Assembly: GCA_013399115.1 (NCBI GenBank)
Contig: VXAA01003830.1
Location: 132,720-196,719, forward strand
DNA: 64,000 nt
Direction of reading: 5' to 3'
From: Anseranas semipalmata
Taxonomy: Eukaryota > Chordata > Aves > Anseriformes > Anseranatidae
The notes under the pieces: model-generated
Told to the model about the DNA's origin: nothing
The model's input: the letters and a program-made list of their open reading frames with translations, nothing else
The model's database searches: none
Position numbers and translations under genes: made by a program
Shown: in pieces, positions 22,891-34,169 of the stretch
Position numbering within the stretch: the first letter of the stretch is position 1
Layout: every line of letters begins with the position of its first letter

Positions 22891-25800
22891 TCTTGTAATA
22901 AATAAATCCTGCTATGCTTGTGACGGTTCACGTGGTTTGTAGAGTGCTGCACATCACAATGCTACAGCAGAAGAAACACAGCTTTCTCCCTGAATTTGCA
23001 CAGAATCTCCACTTATACATAGTCTTAAAATTTCCAGCATTATGGAACAAGTTAATGGCCTTGTGCTTTTTGAGGAGAAAAAAGATAGCTTCTTCCAAGG
23101 CACTTTAATGAAAAGACAAAGGAATATAAAAGAGTGGGTAGAGTCTTATGTAATATCTTCAAAGGAATCTTTCCACAGAGGTCTTAGCATTACTCAGCTA
23201 CTATTCACACCAGGGGAGCTCCACTGAGGTCAGTAGACTAACCCAGATATACAACACCAGTGAAATTCCTGTGCTAATCTGGAGCAGTTTCTCTGAACCT
23301 GATGAGGTTCCTGTGGCAGAGGACTGAGGAAAGTGAAGGTGTCATGCTGTATTTTAATCCTGGCTATACCTGTATAATATTCACTGTAATTAGTGCTTGT
23401 GGCTTTGGGTCATGTGTGTTCAGTCAACGATCTTTTTAGCATTCATATGAGTTATATATCAAAACCAAGAGAAAGTGGTTCTTACTTGTTTGTTTATAAC
23501 ATAAACAATCACGCCATACACGTGCTTATGGTCTTCACAAAGCATTATATATATATAAATATTATATACACATATATAAATACATATATAAATATTATAT
23601 AAATATAATATAAATTTTACATGTGTCACCAACATATGTAAATGTCATTTTACATATGTCACCAACACTTAGAAAAGCTCAATCTTGCTCCCATTAAGTC
23701 TCTGTTATGTAAACAGCATCAGACCCTGTAGAAGGAGTAGCAAACTACAGTTTCCATGCAGTTGCTGCATGCACACTATGATCATCAGCCTTGTTTTGGG
23801 GTTTTTAATGATGATCAACAATGAAATGAATGTCTTTGAAAAGCCACCCTACCTGTTTGATAAAACACACCGTACAAACAAGTCTGGTTAATTGTAGCTG
23901 TGATTCAACTTTATGCTTGCTCTAGTGAAAATCTGTCATGTTGAAGCACAATAGTTGTGGATTTAATTAAATATGTTGCTCAGTGAAGCATCTGTTTAAA
24001 ACATTAATGAATAGGAGTTCCTCTGAGACCTTTGTACGTAAGGGTTTTTCACTCCGTAACACAACCCTAAAAAGTGTTTTAGAAGTTACAAACAATTAAT
24101 TCCTCCTTTGCTTTGGATGGATTTTTCCATCAATTTTTTTCATTAGAAGGAGTCCTTCCCTAAATCTGTATTAATTGATTTAAAACAATTTATGGAATAA
24201 AAATCACTTTAAAACAATCAAGGATCCAAATTTTATTCACACTTCACTGATATTAGTGTGGAGACACCCCCAAAAATTGAAAGGGTCTATTTGTTTTTTA
24301 CCCCTTTTGCTGTAACCCAAATGTTGAGTGTATTCTTTTCTAACTCCCAAGTATATACATTTATAGCGGAGACCTAACTATCCAAGCTACATCCTCAAAA
24401 TTGCCTATGCTAAAGTCACAGAATTACACTGAGATTGCACGAGTACAAAATCACAGTGAGGAAGGCGTGAATTAGACTCCCAGAACCTCCATAAAATTGC
24501 ACAAATGCAGAAATGTTATGCATGGACTTCATGAGATTAGCATCAAGACATGAAGACAGTTCAAATTCAGAGCAGTGTCCCAATCCTGGCATTGTTACTA
24601 TGCTCTTGAAAAGCAATGGGAATTTTGACAGAAAAAAAGTGAGAACAATCAAATTCCGCTTCATTTTGAGAGCAACCAAACAGTGGTATAGTCTGACAGA
24701 TTTGGGAATACAGAAGTTTGCCTGACTGCAGTGGCTACATGCTGGTAATATATGAAATAGGATTTTCCAAACAGGACTTGGGTGTAGACTAACTCAAAGA
24801 GCTTCTCAATTAAGTTGTCATTAACTTGACAGTGTTTAAAGCGAGATTAAGAAATGAAAGGAAATAGAGGTTATTCTCACTACAGAAAGTGATCCCTTAC
24901 TAGTTAGAAGTAAGAAACAGAGGTATTCCAGCACTTTGAAGATCACTCTGTGAACAAGTGGAGTTGTTGGTCTCCTGAGTTGTTCATGTGGCCCCTTTTA
25001 TGAGACAAATGAGTCCTACAACATAATAGTGAGAAATCTTCAGGTAACAAAGGGAAATTGGTTGAGCCACCCAGGCTAAATTTAGTAGCATATTTTGGTA
25101 AAAACATTTATGCCTAGCTTCAGCCAAGACATCACCCTTTCTTCATTCATGTCCTTCCAAACATCTGGATTTCCTAGAATGTCTAGTCTTTCAAGTGTTT
25201 ACCTGTAAAGCTCTTCAGGAGAAAGTCTGTCTTTATTTGTGCTCAGCATAGTACTCGTGGCTGTCTTTCAAAAATAAGAAGGGGAAAAAGATGTAAGAGG
25301 TGTTCAAACTCCACTTTGCTGACTCGAAAGCCAAAAGAGTCAAAGTGATAAATGAACCTGCTTTTGCCAAGCTCAGAGAAAAAAAATGGATGGGCAGCTT
25401 ATACTACAGGCAAGAAGAACCTATTCTTCACTGCTGAATAGCAAGAGAGCAATCTTTTTTATGAGATTTTTCTCTGAGTATCCAAGTTTACCAGTAAAAT
25501 GTCTTTCCAGTAAATGTTATAATCAAAGTGGACCCCTGATCTCTCATTTTTTAGAGAAAAGCAACAAATACATAGTTTTAGTGTCAGAGACGGGAAAACT
25601 GCCTTCATTTGAAAACTAGCCAATCTAGAGAAAGCTCTGTAAAATGATTCTTCCACATTTTCCCTGCTATGGAAATAATGATAATAATTTAATTATTCAA
25701 AACAGGTAATAAATACTGTTATTTACTCTACAGAGAATAAAATTATGGGAAGCTCTGGGTATATATTTCATTGTGCATACTTTTGGTACATTCATAAGAA

Positions 25801-26094
25801 GTAGCAAACCAGGATAAATTTCAAACTCTTACTAGTCACTTGATTGATGAGATTTTTATTGGGGATAGGATTGGGGTCTGTAAAGAGAAAATTCTAAATG
25901 TTTGGCTTATTATTATTATTTTTTTTAATACGTGATTTATTGAACTAGACTAATATCAACAGAATCTCAATGTATCACAAAGGATTGAAAAATAAATGCC
26001 AAATAATGTCTTGAAAAATAAATGTTCTTTGCCTTTGCTTGGTAAAGACTGGTAGATATCAAATCAATTTGCTGAGGAAGAGAATATAACAGTC
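22891..26094. other. Non-coding AT-rich DNA with AT simple repeats
   Basis: No gene recognised. It contains a TATATAAATA-type low-complexity stretch (23545-23615), a 33-bp-period direct repeat just after it, and a possible relic of an ancient amniote dispersed repeat at about 23190-23285 (CTCCACTGAGGTCAGTAG...ACACCAGTGAAATTCC). Further right only short frames are open. Confidence 0.55.
23545..23668. repeat. AT-rich low-complexity tract plus 33-bp direct repeat
   Basis: TATA/AATA-rich simple sequence is followed by two near-identical copies of TTTTACATRTGTCACCAACA, starting at 23615 and 23648 (period 33 bp). This indicates recent local slippage or duplication. Confidence 0.8.
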
Positions 26095-26210
26095 TTCATT
26101 TTACAAACAGGAAAGCTGAAGTATAAGAATATTAAAATGGTTTACCAGCAGTCCTCAGGAAGTTGTGAAGGAGGCCAAGTCTTGTGAGCTCCAGCTCAGT
26201 GCTATACATC
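26095..26210 (-). repeat. MIR-like SINE relic, minus strand
   Basis: On the + strand the order is TTCATTTTACAAACAGGAAAG, CTGAAGTATAAGAA, GGTTTACC...TCAGGAAGTTGT, GAGGCCAAGT, then CCAGCTCAGTGCTATAC. This follows the reverse complement of a MIR-type core ('cattttacagatgaggaaactgaggcacagag ... gctagt ... ccagactc ... tgctatac'). Similarity is eroded but collinear over about 115 bp. The family is assigned from memory. Confidence 0.55.
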
Positions 26211-29200
26211 ATCTACCTGTTGAATGTTGCTGAGATTTTGTGCAAATCAGCTATAAAAACTTACTTGACCATGGAAATAACAATCTCATCATTTCTATCC
26301 AGTGTCAGACAAGAGACATAGCTATCACTGGAGAAAACAAATCTGAATATAAACTCCATTGCCAAAATCGTCTTTCAAAAGGTCACATGATTGTCACTGA
26401 TAAGATCTAATATCTAATTAACAGATTTTTATAAAACAAATCATTCTCTCCTCTAAGAAAGCAAAACCAAAATGCCAGACAGCCTCTTTAAGACATTTTA
26501 CAATTCCAACCTCAGCAGACAAAGAACAGAAACTCAATTAGTGGTGAAAATCTTGGATTACACTTTGGCATCTACATTCTGGGAAGAGGAGAAATATATA
26601 CACTTAAAATCTTTTATACGTATAATCTTCCTACTCTAATTTATGACAAGAGTATCAGCTTGGATTTTAATTTTCACTGTATATGTCTTGGCTAATCTAG
26701 GCTTAAAATTAAATTCTCAAGAGTATCTTGGGTTGTAATGTAACTGTACATGCACCACGTTCACATCTAAAAAGCCTGCTCTCCTACTCACAGCTATGAC
26801 CACAGGGAATGTGTGAGCAACTGCCAGTAAGAGAAAAATGAGGCCTGTGTTGTTGAAGCCATCCCATGGCACAGTGAAAGAAGGGCAGTTGGCTGCAAAA
26901 GCCATTTGTTATATACCTGAGAGGCTCCTGATGCCAACAAGAAAGAGGTAACTGAAAATATGAGATTATTCTGTTGGAAACCAGAGAGGGTAGCAAAACT
27001 TTCAGCATTCAGAAGATACACGAGCTCAGTAGCTAAGCAGACAGTGCAGGTTCTCTTCTGAAGGCCAGTGCATGACACATTACAGGCAAGAGAATAGTCT
27101 CAGATTTCCAAAGAAAGGTGACTTAGACCCCTGAGGTCCTTAAATGTTAAAGAAAGCTGTGCCCTGTCAGCTTTTCTAAGTACTAGTAATGACATCCTTA
27201 GATCTATGAGACTTAGTGAACATGGCTTTGCTGGGCCTTGTTACTGAAGGATCAACATTTCCCATTCCCAACCTGCACAACGAATTGGCTGATTGCTATA
27301 TAAATCCTAAGGGCTGCTCCTGAACCTGCTGCTCTGACCTGTGAAACCTTACCCTTCCAGACTGTCAGAAGTGTTTCTATGTTTTTTCACTTGATTCAAA
27401 ATTCTCTGTACACAATGAAAATACGAACAAGTAGAGCTGTAAGACTTTGTTTGCTCTTTGATGATTTTCTAGAAGACCCATTAGGGATCTCAGGTGTAAT
27501 TACAGACTACTTCTGGTTTTAATTGAAAACGCAGAATTGTAAGTCCTTACCAAAGTCGTCTTTTATTCCAGCTGTTTAGTTGTACATGTTAACAAATGGA
27601 AAAGCCTGATATTTAAGCCACAATTAAATATATACTTTTCCCTCAGATATAATTATATTCACTGCATGGCATACTGTTTTCATCTATCCATAAAGTATTA
27701 GAAAAAATAGTCTGTACAAAACCTGCTAAAAATACTCCAGAAGAAATCATTTTTAAGTCTTCTTAAATAAACCACAAAAGGAACTCTGCAGAATCCATTT
27801 ATCTCTTTTGTAGGTCACTTTAAACTTGACTATTAAAATAAAACAAAGAAAATATTCCTTTTTCAGTTGTTATAGGACAAGAAGGTGCACAGAGCTGATT
27901 GGAACCTGCATTTTGGTTCAGGCCCATATCTTACAGAAAATTTTCTGATTTATTTTCAGTGGAAATAAAAACAATTGCCCCATCACAGGGATTACATATG
28001 TAAGGATAAGTGCCAGGACTGATCTAATACTGATAAAAACAAATATTGGTGTGAATTTATGGACTAAATTCACTGCACAATCTCACACCATTTTTGCCCA
28101 AGTGGTAGTTTTATAATTCAGAGGAGACCAAATGTAGTGACTAAATAAATATAAAGCATAATTTACTTTACAGGTCAGAGCTAAAATATGTTGGCAGATC
28201 TGGTCACTGATGCACCAACCAGCTTTGTCTAAGCACGCATAAAGGAAACATGACTTGGGAATTAAACAGAGAGCAGCCTTCTTCTCAGCTAGAAACTCCA
28301 AGAGACCCTGTCGTAGTCATTCTTTCACACCTCAGTATAAAACTGTATTTCTAGTGGATTCAGTGCTTTCCTGATTGTTATTTCTGTTTTTAAGTGCCAA
28401 TAGATTATTGGCTCCGTTAGAAGCTTTAGCAAAACAATAAATCTTTTTGGAAATTCCAGTCCACTTTCTAATATTTTCAAAAGTTCTTATGACCAGGCAT
28501 AATTTGGAAAACAAAATGAATTCTCTACCAGACTGGCCTTGTGCTCTACCTTCATTAGAGCAGTGGGACTATTTTGCTTCCTAGAGTTGCATTTTCAGAA
28601 CTGCAGGCCCTGTGTGTATCTCATTACCCCATTACTGTCTGGAACACCCCGTGTGCTGTGGAGGAGAGAGGCAATGAGTTATGGTTGGAGATGGAACACA
28701 GACCAAAACATGAGAGATGAAATTCAGTTTTAAGCCAGAATCTCTCTTTCCCAACCACATAATTTGATATATTAGTTCTTTTAATCCACATGCAGCCTCT
28801 GTCATTCAGGAGGTAGAACAAAGAACCATTGGTGGAAGGAATGGAGTCCTTTGGGAAAAACTACTTGAGAAAGCCAATGACATGAATATAACAAGAGAGT
28901 TTCAATAAAACTCTATTCCTGAAGAGATCACTGGAATATCTACTATAGCTTTTTGTATAAGAAAGACCATAGAAATGCATCCAGTTATGAAAATATTATA
29001 ACTGACTAGTTTTCTTCACAATGTGAAGTAAAACCCATGCTGTTTCATGTTTATATATTTTCAAGAGAGAACTTTTATTTACTCTTTGTGTTATCTATAA
29101 TAGTTATTGTATAGTAGTTTGTGAGTTATACACAAATTTTATCACTGGTTTCTGTGTGTCCTACATCGAATAGAATGAATTAGTTTGGACTATAATTGTC

Positions 29201-29755
29201 ATCACTGTATCTATATCTTTTACATCCTCCTTGCTATCCTTCATGGCTGCTCAGTTCCTTCTCAAAACAGAATTTTAGGCACAAAGACTCCCTTCACTGG
29301 CAATGCAGTATAGATCCTGTGCACAAAACTCCCTGAAAGGACACAGAGAAAGAGGGAAAGAACATTTTTTTCTCTGTCCTTTTTCTCTTTAAGTGACTAT
29401 GTGATATGGTAATTGGCAAGTATTCCATTAGCACAAAGAGAAAGGAATCACTTTTAAACTCCTCTGCAAGAGATAACCACCTACTCTGTGACTGATGCGG
29501 AAAACAATATCAAAGAGGAGGTCCTTGTGGAAGAGAGCTCTATGTATTTGTTCCATATGGCTCACCTGCCATGAGATAGAATAAAGACCTACATGCCAGA
29601 CAGACTGTAAGCATTACACCAGAGACTTTGGTAAGTCAGATAGGCACATTTTTATATTGCCTGAGAATATGGAAATAACCAAAATATTATTCACATCACA
29701 GCTGAAATGCAGGATCTGTGGTATTGAAAATTCGAAATTTTGAAAAAAATTGAAA
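26211..29755. other. Non-coding DNA, nothing recognised
   Basis: Stops are frequent, and the largest open frames (60-94 codons) lack recognisable features. No repeats longer than simple A/T runs are evident. It probably belongs to the same intergenic or intronic context as its neighbours. Confidence 0.6.
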
Positions 29756-29784
29756 AGCAGTGAAGTGTGAACCACTTCACTGCT
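29756..29784. repeat. Perfect 12-bp stem-loop in front of an exon-like segment
   Basis: AGCAGTGAAGTG (29756-29767) and CACTTCACTGCT (29773-29784) are exact reverse complements around a 5-nt loop, TGAAC. The structure ends 26 nt before the predicted exon start at 29811, in the zone where a branch point and pyrimidine tract would lie. Confidence 0.9.
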
Positions 29785-29810
29785 CTACTGCATTTCCTTT
29801 CTGTTGCCAG

Positions 29811-29932
29811 ACAGATGGAGGCTGACACCACGAGACTGAGATACACAGACAGGCATTTGGAGCAGGAGCAGGAGCGGAAACAAGTTTTGTGGGAAACCCC
29901 TTCAGGCCGAATCATGAATTTGAGTGTAACAG
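29811..29932 (+). other. Best exon-like segment of the window (122 nt), unidentified
   Basis: A strong acceptor (CATTTCCTTTCTGTTGCCAG) is followed by 122 nt and a good donor (AACAG|GTGAGG). Only one of three frames is open across the segment: 1 nt, then 40 codons, then 1 nt. The other two hit stops early. The predicted peptide is highly charged, probably helical (ADTTRLRYTDRHLEQEQER), then KQVLWETPSGRIMNLSVT. Base composition is more balanced than the flanks and includes several CpGs. I do not recognise a gene family. Phase would require the previous exon to end with two bases and the next to start with two. No compatible partner exon was found by eye within the window. A decoy exon cannot be excluded. 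Confidence 0.35.
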
Positions 29933-30249
29933 GTGAGGGGGGAGAAAGAGTTGTTGGACAGTGGCCATCCATGGGAGCAGAAAGCCATGGGAAGGGTAAA
30001 GCCTCCATGAGAAAGATTATGAGCTTTCTTTCACATTTATTTATTTTGAACATTTTTGTTTGTTTGTTTGTTTCATTTGTTGTTGGTGGTGTTTGCTTGT
30101 TTGTTTTCTGGGGCAGAATCACCTATCCTTTTCTACAGATGGTACTTAGAGGAAGAGATTGAGCCTAGTCTCCCATGAGAATTTCCTAAGTAAATACCTT
30201 ACTTATTTGGTGGAAAAAAGATGAAGGATGGCTACAAAGGTTGAGTGGG

Positions 30250-30440
30250 AGATTAAATGATTAAATGGCAGATGAAATCCAATGCAGGTGAATATAAAAT
30301 GATAAACACTGGGAGAAACAATCCTAATTTTGTGTATATAAAATGGTTAGGCTCTGAACAGGCTTGTCACTCACCAGAGAGATCTTTGAGTTGGTATAAA
30401 CAAAGCTTTGAAAATAGCAGCTCAATTCTCAGATTCATTA
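30250..30440 (+). repeat. Old CR1-type LINE ORF2 fragment
   Basis: The translation includes WQMKSNAGEYKM, then GRNNPNFVYIK. These blocks resemble the part of CR1-family reverse transcriptases that usually reads like 'W.MKFN..KCKV.H.GR.NP...Y'. The following nucleotides, including AGAGAGATCTTTGAGTTGGTATAAACAA, fit the next block ('ERDLGV.VD') with substitutions and frame damage. It is a dead, 5'- and 3'-truncated fragment on the opposite strand from the CR1 3' end that starts about 85 bp downstream. The assignment rests on remembered consensus blocks. Confidence 0.6.
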
Positions 30441-30523
30441 TAGATGGTCCTGGAACGTGCATGCCCTGGCCTGGACTGGCACAGAGGTCTTCTGACCGCC
30501 CTGCATGGTTAACCCTGCATTTA

Positions 30524-30832
30524 CAGAATCACAGAATCATAGAATCATTTAGGTTGGAAAAGACCTCGAAGACTGTCAAGTCCAACCATTAACCTAGCAC
30601 CACCAAGTCTGGCACTAAACCAGGCCGGTCTTCTTCCATGCCAGCTCGTTTTTGGGCACGTGGGGACGGCCTGCTCCTGCACCTTTAAGATTTCCTTCCT
30701 GAAGAGTGCCCAGCCTTCCTGGACTCCTCCGCCCTTCAGGACTGCCTCCCAAGGGACTCCACCAACCAGTCTCCTAAACAAGCCAAAGTCTCCGGAAGTC
30801 CAGGGTGACAGTTCTGCTAACCCCTTGATAAC
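30524..30832 (-). repeat. CR1 LINE 3' end, about 310 bp, 5'-truncated
   Basis: On the + strand it opens with CAGAATCACAGAATCATAG and AATCATTTAGGTTGGAAAAG, then ACCTCGAAGACTGTCAAGTC. This is the reverse complement of the CR1 3' terminus with at least two octamer units. Further blocks (GCCCAGCCTTCCTGGACTCC, GACTCCACCAACCAGTCTCC, GAAGTCCAGGGTGACAGTTC) match the CR1 3' untranslated region. The element runs leftward on the minus strand and breaks off near 30832. It is better preserved than the copy at 22736. The 101-codon minus-strand frame inside it is not a gene. Confidence 0.9.
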
Positions 30833-31497
30833 TTGATAACTATAATCCATTTGACTATTAATAGTTGATAATGGAATTTATCATGATATATTAGTAATAC
30901 AGCAAATCCTGAAGACTGGCGTTTCTCTGATTTAAATGAAAATCAGCAAAACACAGCTACTAAACACATTGATATTTAGTGGTTTCTTGAGACCTACGTT
31001 TAAAATGTAAAGCTCAGGTGAAGTCTCTGCTAGCCCATGGACGCTTTTGAGGATTGCTCCTTTGATCTGACCCACACAGGTGCAAACGAAATGGGGGGTG
31101 AGAATGTTCAAATATTTAAATCATACCTTTTGTGACTTACTGGAAGGTTTCTGAACTGTTTAATAAGCAGAGTAATTCAATTTGTATTCTCTTAAAATTA
31201 CATGAAATCCCCTCAAAGCAGAAAAAGTAATATATTCTTTTCTTGGTAGTATAATACAATGAAAGAACTTGTTGCTAATCTAAAAGTGTGTACACAAGCA
31301 GGTACAAGAATAATAACAAAAATAACTTCTCAAAGCTCTAAATTATTATGGTTTTTAGTCTTTGAAAGAAAAATTTTAATAAATCATTTGAACATCAGAT
31401 TCTTGCTCAGTATCTCTGCCAGTGTTTGATCAGTCTACTCACTTCTTCCTCACCTTCTTCAATATCCTATTAGTTCATACGTTTGTCTTCTGCACAG

Positions 31498-31530
31498 ATT
31501 CGTTTGAGTGCAGCCCTACGACATCTTGAG
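31498..31530 (+). other. Microexon-like segment (33 nt)
   Basis: A good acceptor (CATACGTTTGTCTTCTGCACAG) and a donor-like GAG|GTAAAT flank exactly 33 nt, which read IRLSAALRHLE in the frame that is open. The segment holds CpGs despite an AT-rich, CpG-poor surrounding. The length is a multiple of three, typical of vertebrate neuronal microexons. Its phase (0) does not match the end of the exon-like segment at 29932. No gene is recognised. Confidence 0.2.
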
Positions 31531-33928
31531 GTAAATGGTATTTTTTAGTTATCAATGAATAATGTTTTCATTTGCCATGCCCACAAACTCCTCAAAACTT
31601 CTTTCTTTAAAAGCCCAGCACTGTCAGGAAACATTGAAAGATGAAATCTTGCTTAGTGTTCTCTAAGCCTTACCATAAAGGTTACGGAGCACTTACGAAT
31701 ACAAAATTCACTTAACCCAACTGGGCCATAATTGCATCCATGATCTCAGTCCCAAGGAGTTTTCAAATTAAGTTTAGGAGAGGCACAGCAAGCAAAAGGA
31801 GCACAGAGACAAGTGACAATAATATGTCTTTTACTTCTACTTTTTTTTTTTTTTTTTTTGATTCATATGAGGCAAGCATAAGGGGAAAGAATACAAACAA
31901 AAGAGAAATTCCAGGTATGATGTTCCTATTCATTGCCACGTTTCATTTTATTGTGCCATTATTAGAGCAACAAACAGCAACCACTCTTCGGTAAAAGCAT
32001 TTTTGGTATATTCAGATCTATCTCAACTACAAGTAAGGTTACCAGCCCTGCTAGCCAACCTGTAATTGTTTGTGTACAGACATTTAAGGTGGAAAAACCT
32101 GAGTCTAAGAACAAGAACAAAATATTGAGTAACTTCCTAATGGCAATATAGGAAGCCAGTGGAAGAGATTCTCCAGCCCCTGAATACCTGCTTACTCAAT
32201 CTTCCATTGAGGCAAGACAATCTTATTTCTTCTATAAAGAAGACAAAATAGGAAAATGTCTTTATTCAGTTGTAAGTTTAAAACATTTTTGTTTTTAACA
32301 ATAGTTATTTCTCTTTTCTTAATCTTCTTTTTGGTACACGCAACAGAATCATACAAAAGTATTCCCAAATGTAAAGAATTATCGGACTCAATATTTTTTT
32401 ATTCTTTTCAAGTTATCTTTGATGTCTGTGTCCAGAACTCCAGTGCTGCTGCAACCACGGCTTGAAGTACTTTCCCCAAGACTTGTGCCATTTCAAACAT
32501 TCCCTTAATATTAAAACAAATGAAAATCAGGAGGCATCTAATTGTCCTGGTTTTGATTTTGTTAATAAAACGAGAAAGGTTAAAAAGGAGGACTTAAAAT
32601 TCCTTAAAGCTAATGCCATAGCAACACCAAGTCTTCAAAGATGGCTTGAAAATGAAAAGCTCCAAAATCAAAAAAATAGTTACAATAAAGCACAATGTTT
32701 AAAATGCTTTTTGGGCCCTCAGTTTCCACTGAACTTAAAGGGGATTTTGTGATGAATTGTTTCCTCACAGGATCAGGCCCAGGCTGAATAAAAGCATATG
32801 AGGATTCTACCCCAAGACCAGCATCTGTGTATCTGTTTATGTTGCAACATGTATTTTTTAAAGGAATCGTGCTTGGACAACAGGACTTGTACCCATTCTT
32901 GCTTGTAGCCATGCAGCCATCCAGACCAAAAGATGTGTTCAAATTCAAATTCACTGAGAACCATCTGAATATTTATTTCCTTCAAATCATATTTCTAGCT
33001 TATCTTGTAGGAACAAGAATTAGGGGTTTCACCTTTCTCAGTAATGCCTCAGTCCCCACCTCTCCCCATTTCTACTCCCACGTGATCCTTCCACTAGCAG
33101 TCAGTGGGAATGTATGAGTGCCTCTGCTATTGCTTGGGGAAGCATCTGATTCACCAAGGCAAGTTTTTTTGTAAGGGAAATATATTGTCACATTTACAAA
33201 GAACTTGTCCATTAAAACCAGACAATATTAGTTTCTTCTTTACAGGAATTAAAAGGAAAATAAAAATACCGCCTATCCTTTCCCTGTTCAAGTTGTCAGA
33301 CCTTTTCCAACACTTGTGATAACTAGCAAGTTAACTCTGTACGCCAGAACCAAAGTTAAACCGATAGACAAGAACAAAAATAAATGGTTGTTACGATAGA
33401 TACATTTTGTATTTCATCAGGTTAGGGTAGTCTTTTTCTCTTTGAAGTACAATTGGACAGAATAGGCATTCAGTTTTGAAAGGCACTGATATCATCAGAA
33501 ATATGAGAAAGGTTTGTGTGAGCAAAATCTGAAGGGGTTGGCTCTGTATGGGTGACCTTCTGGGTTTTTATTACATTAGCTATGCTATTTGTTCAGAGCT
33601 CTTGTTTCAGTGAAAAAGATGAAGATTATTCACATAAGGACAGCTGGGACCCCTGCCATATGGAGCCAACTATATATTTAAACAAGTGTTTCAGACACCA
33701 GTATCTCCAGGTACAATGTGTTATAAGGTACCAGATACATTATTTGTAGCAGAGAACTTCTTTTCCCAGTCAGCTATGGAGAGGCTTACATTACTTAATT
33801 TTTTTCAAAATCAGAAATTAAGCATTAACAGAAAAACACGTTCTGTTCTGGTGTTGTACTCACTGACTGTGCTCAAGTCTTTTATTATAAAGAGTGAAAC
33901 CTCCTTTAGGATATAGGGAAGCCATTTA
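31531..33928. other. Non-coding AT-rich DNA
   Basis: It contains a poly(T) run at about 31842-31859. Open frames between 32256 and 33319 are up to about 114 codons but carry no domain features and overlap on both strands. Nothing is recognised. Confidence 0.55.
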
Positions 33929-34030
33929 TTACAAAGAAATGATTAAGTGGCTGAGATAGTCTGGAGGCAGAGCATGGTTTAGGTATTGTGCTCTTTTTAA
34001 TCCCACAGCATGCTCACTTGTAAGTGAAGT
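33929..34030 (+). repeat. Duplicated ~100-bp unit, copy A
   Basis: The unit starts TTACAAAGAAATGATTAAG, continues GAGATAGTCTGGAGGCAG and includes TTTTTAATCCCACAGCATGC. It aligns collinearly with copy B at 35434-35532. By eye about three quarters of positions match, with the block TTTAATCCCACAGCATGCTC identical. The two copies are direct repeats about 1.5 kb apart. The unit is not a repeat family I recognise. Confidence 0.75.
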
Positions 34031-34106
34031 GGTGATTTCTTACAGGCCCATCTGAGTCAACAAGTGCTTTGAAGCTTCTGTAGACAAATGTTGTATACAG
34101 CACTAT

Positions 34107-34169
34107 TTCTATTTCATAGACACTTAACTTCTATTTCTATTTCTACTTTTTATTTCTTGACACTTAACT
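34107..34169. repeat. CTATTT-rich imperfect tandem repeat
   Basis: Short CTATTT units alternate with two copies of GACACTTAACT (about 34119 and 34158), forming a ~40-bp imperfect direct repeat. It lies between the two copies of the larger duplicated unit. Confidence 0.6.

Noticed and set aside
29691..30122. 143-codon minus-strand frame opposite the candidate exon
   Set aside because: It begins in a GTTT-type low-complexity stretch and lies antisense to the better-supported + segment. No domain was seen.
30545..30850. 101-codon minus-strand frame
   Set aside because: It lies entirely within the CR1 3' region, which is non-coding.
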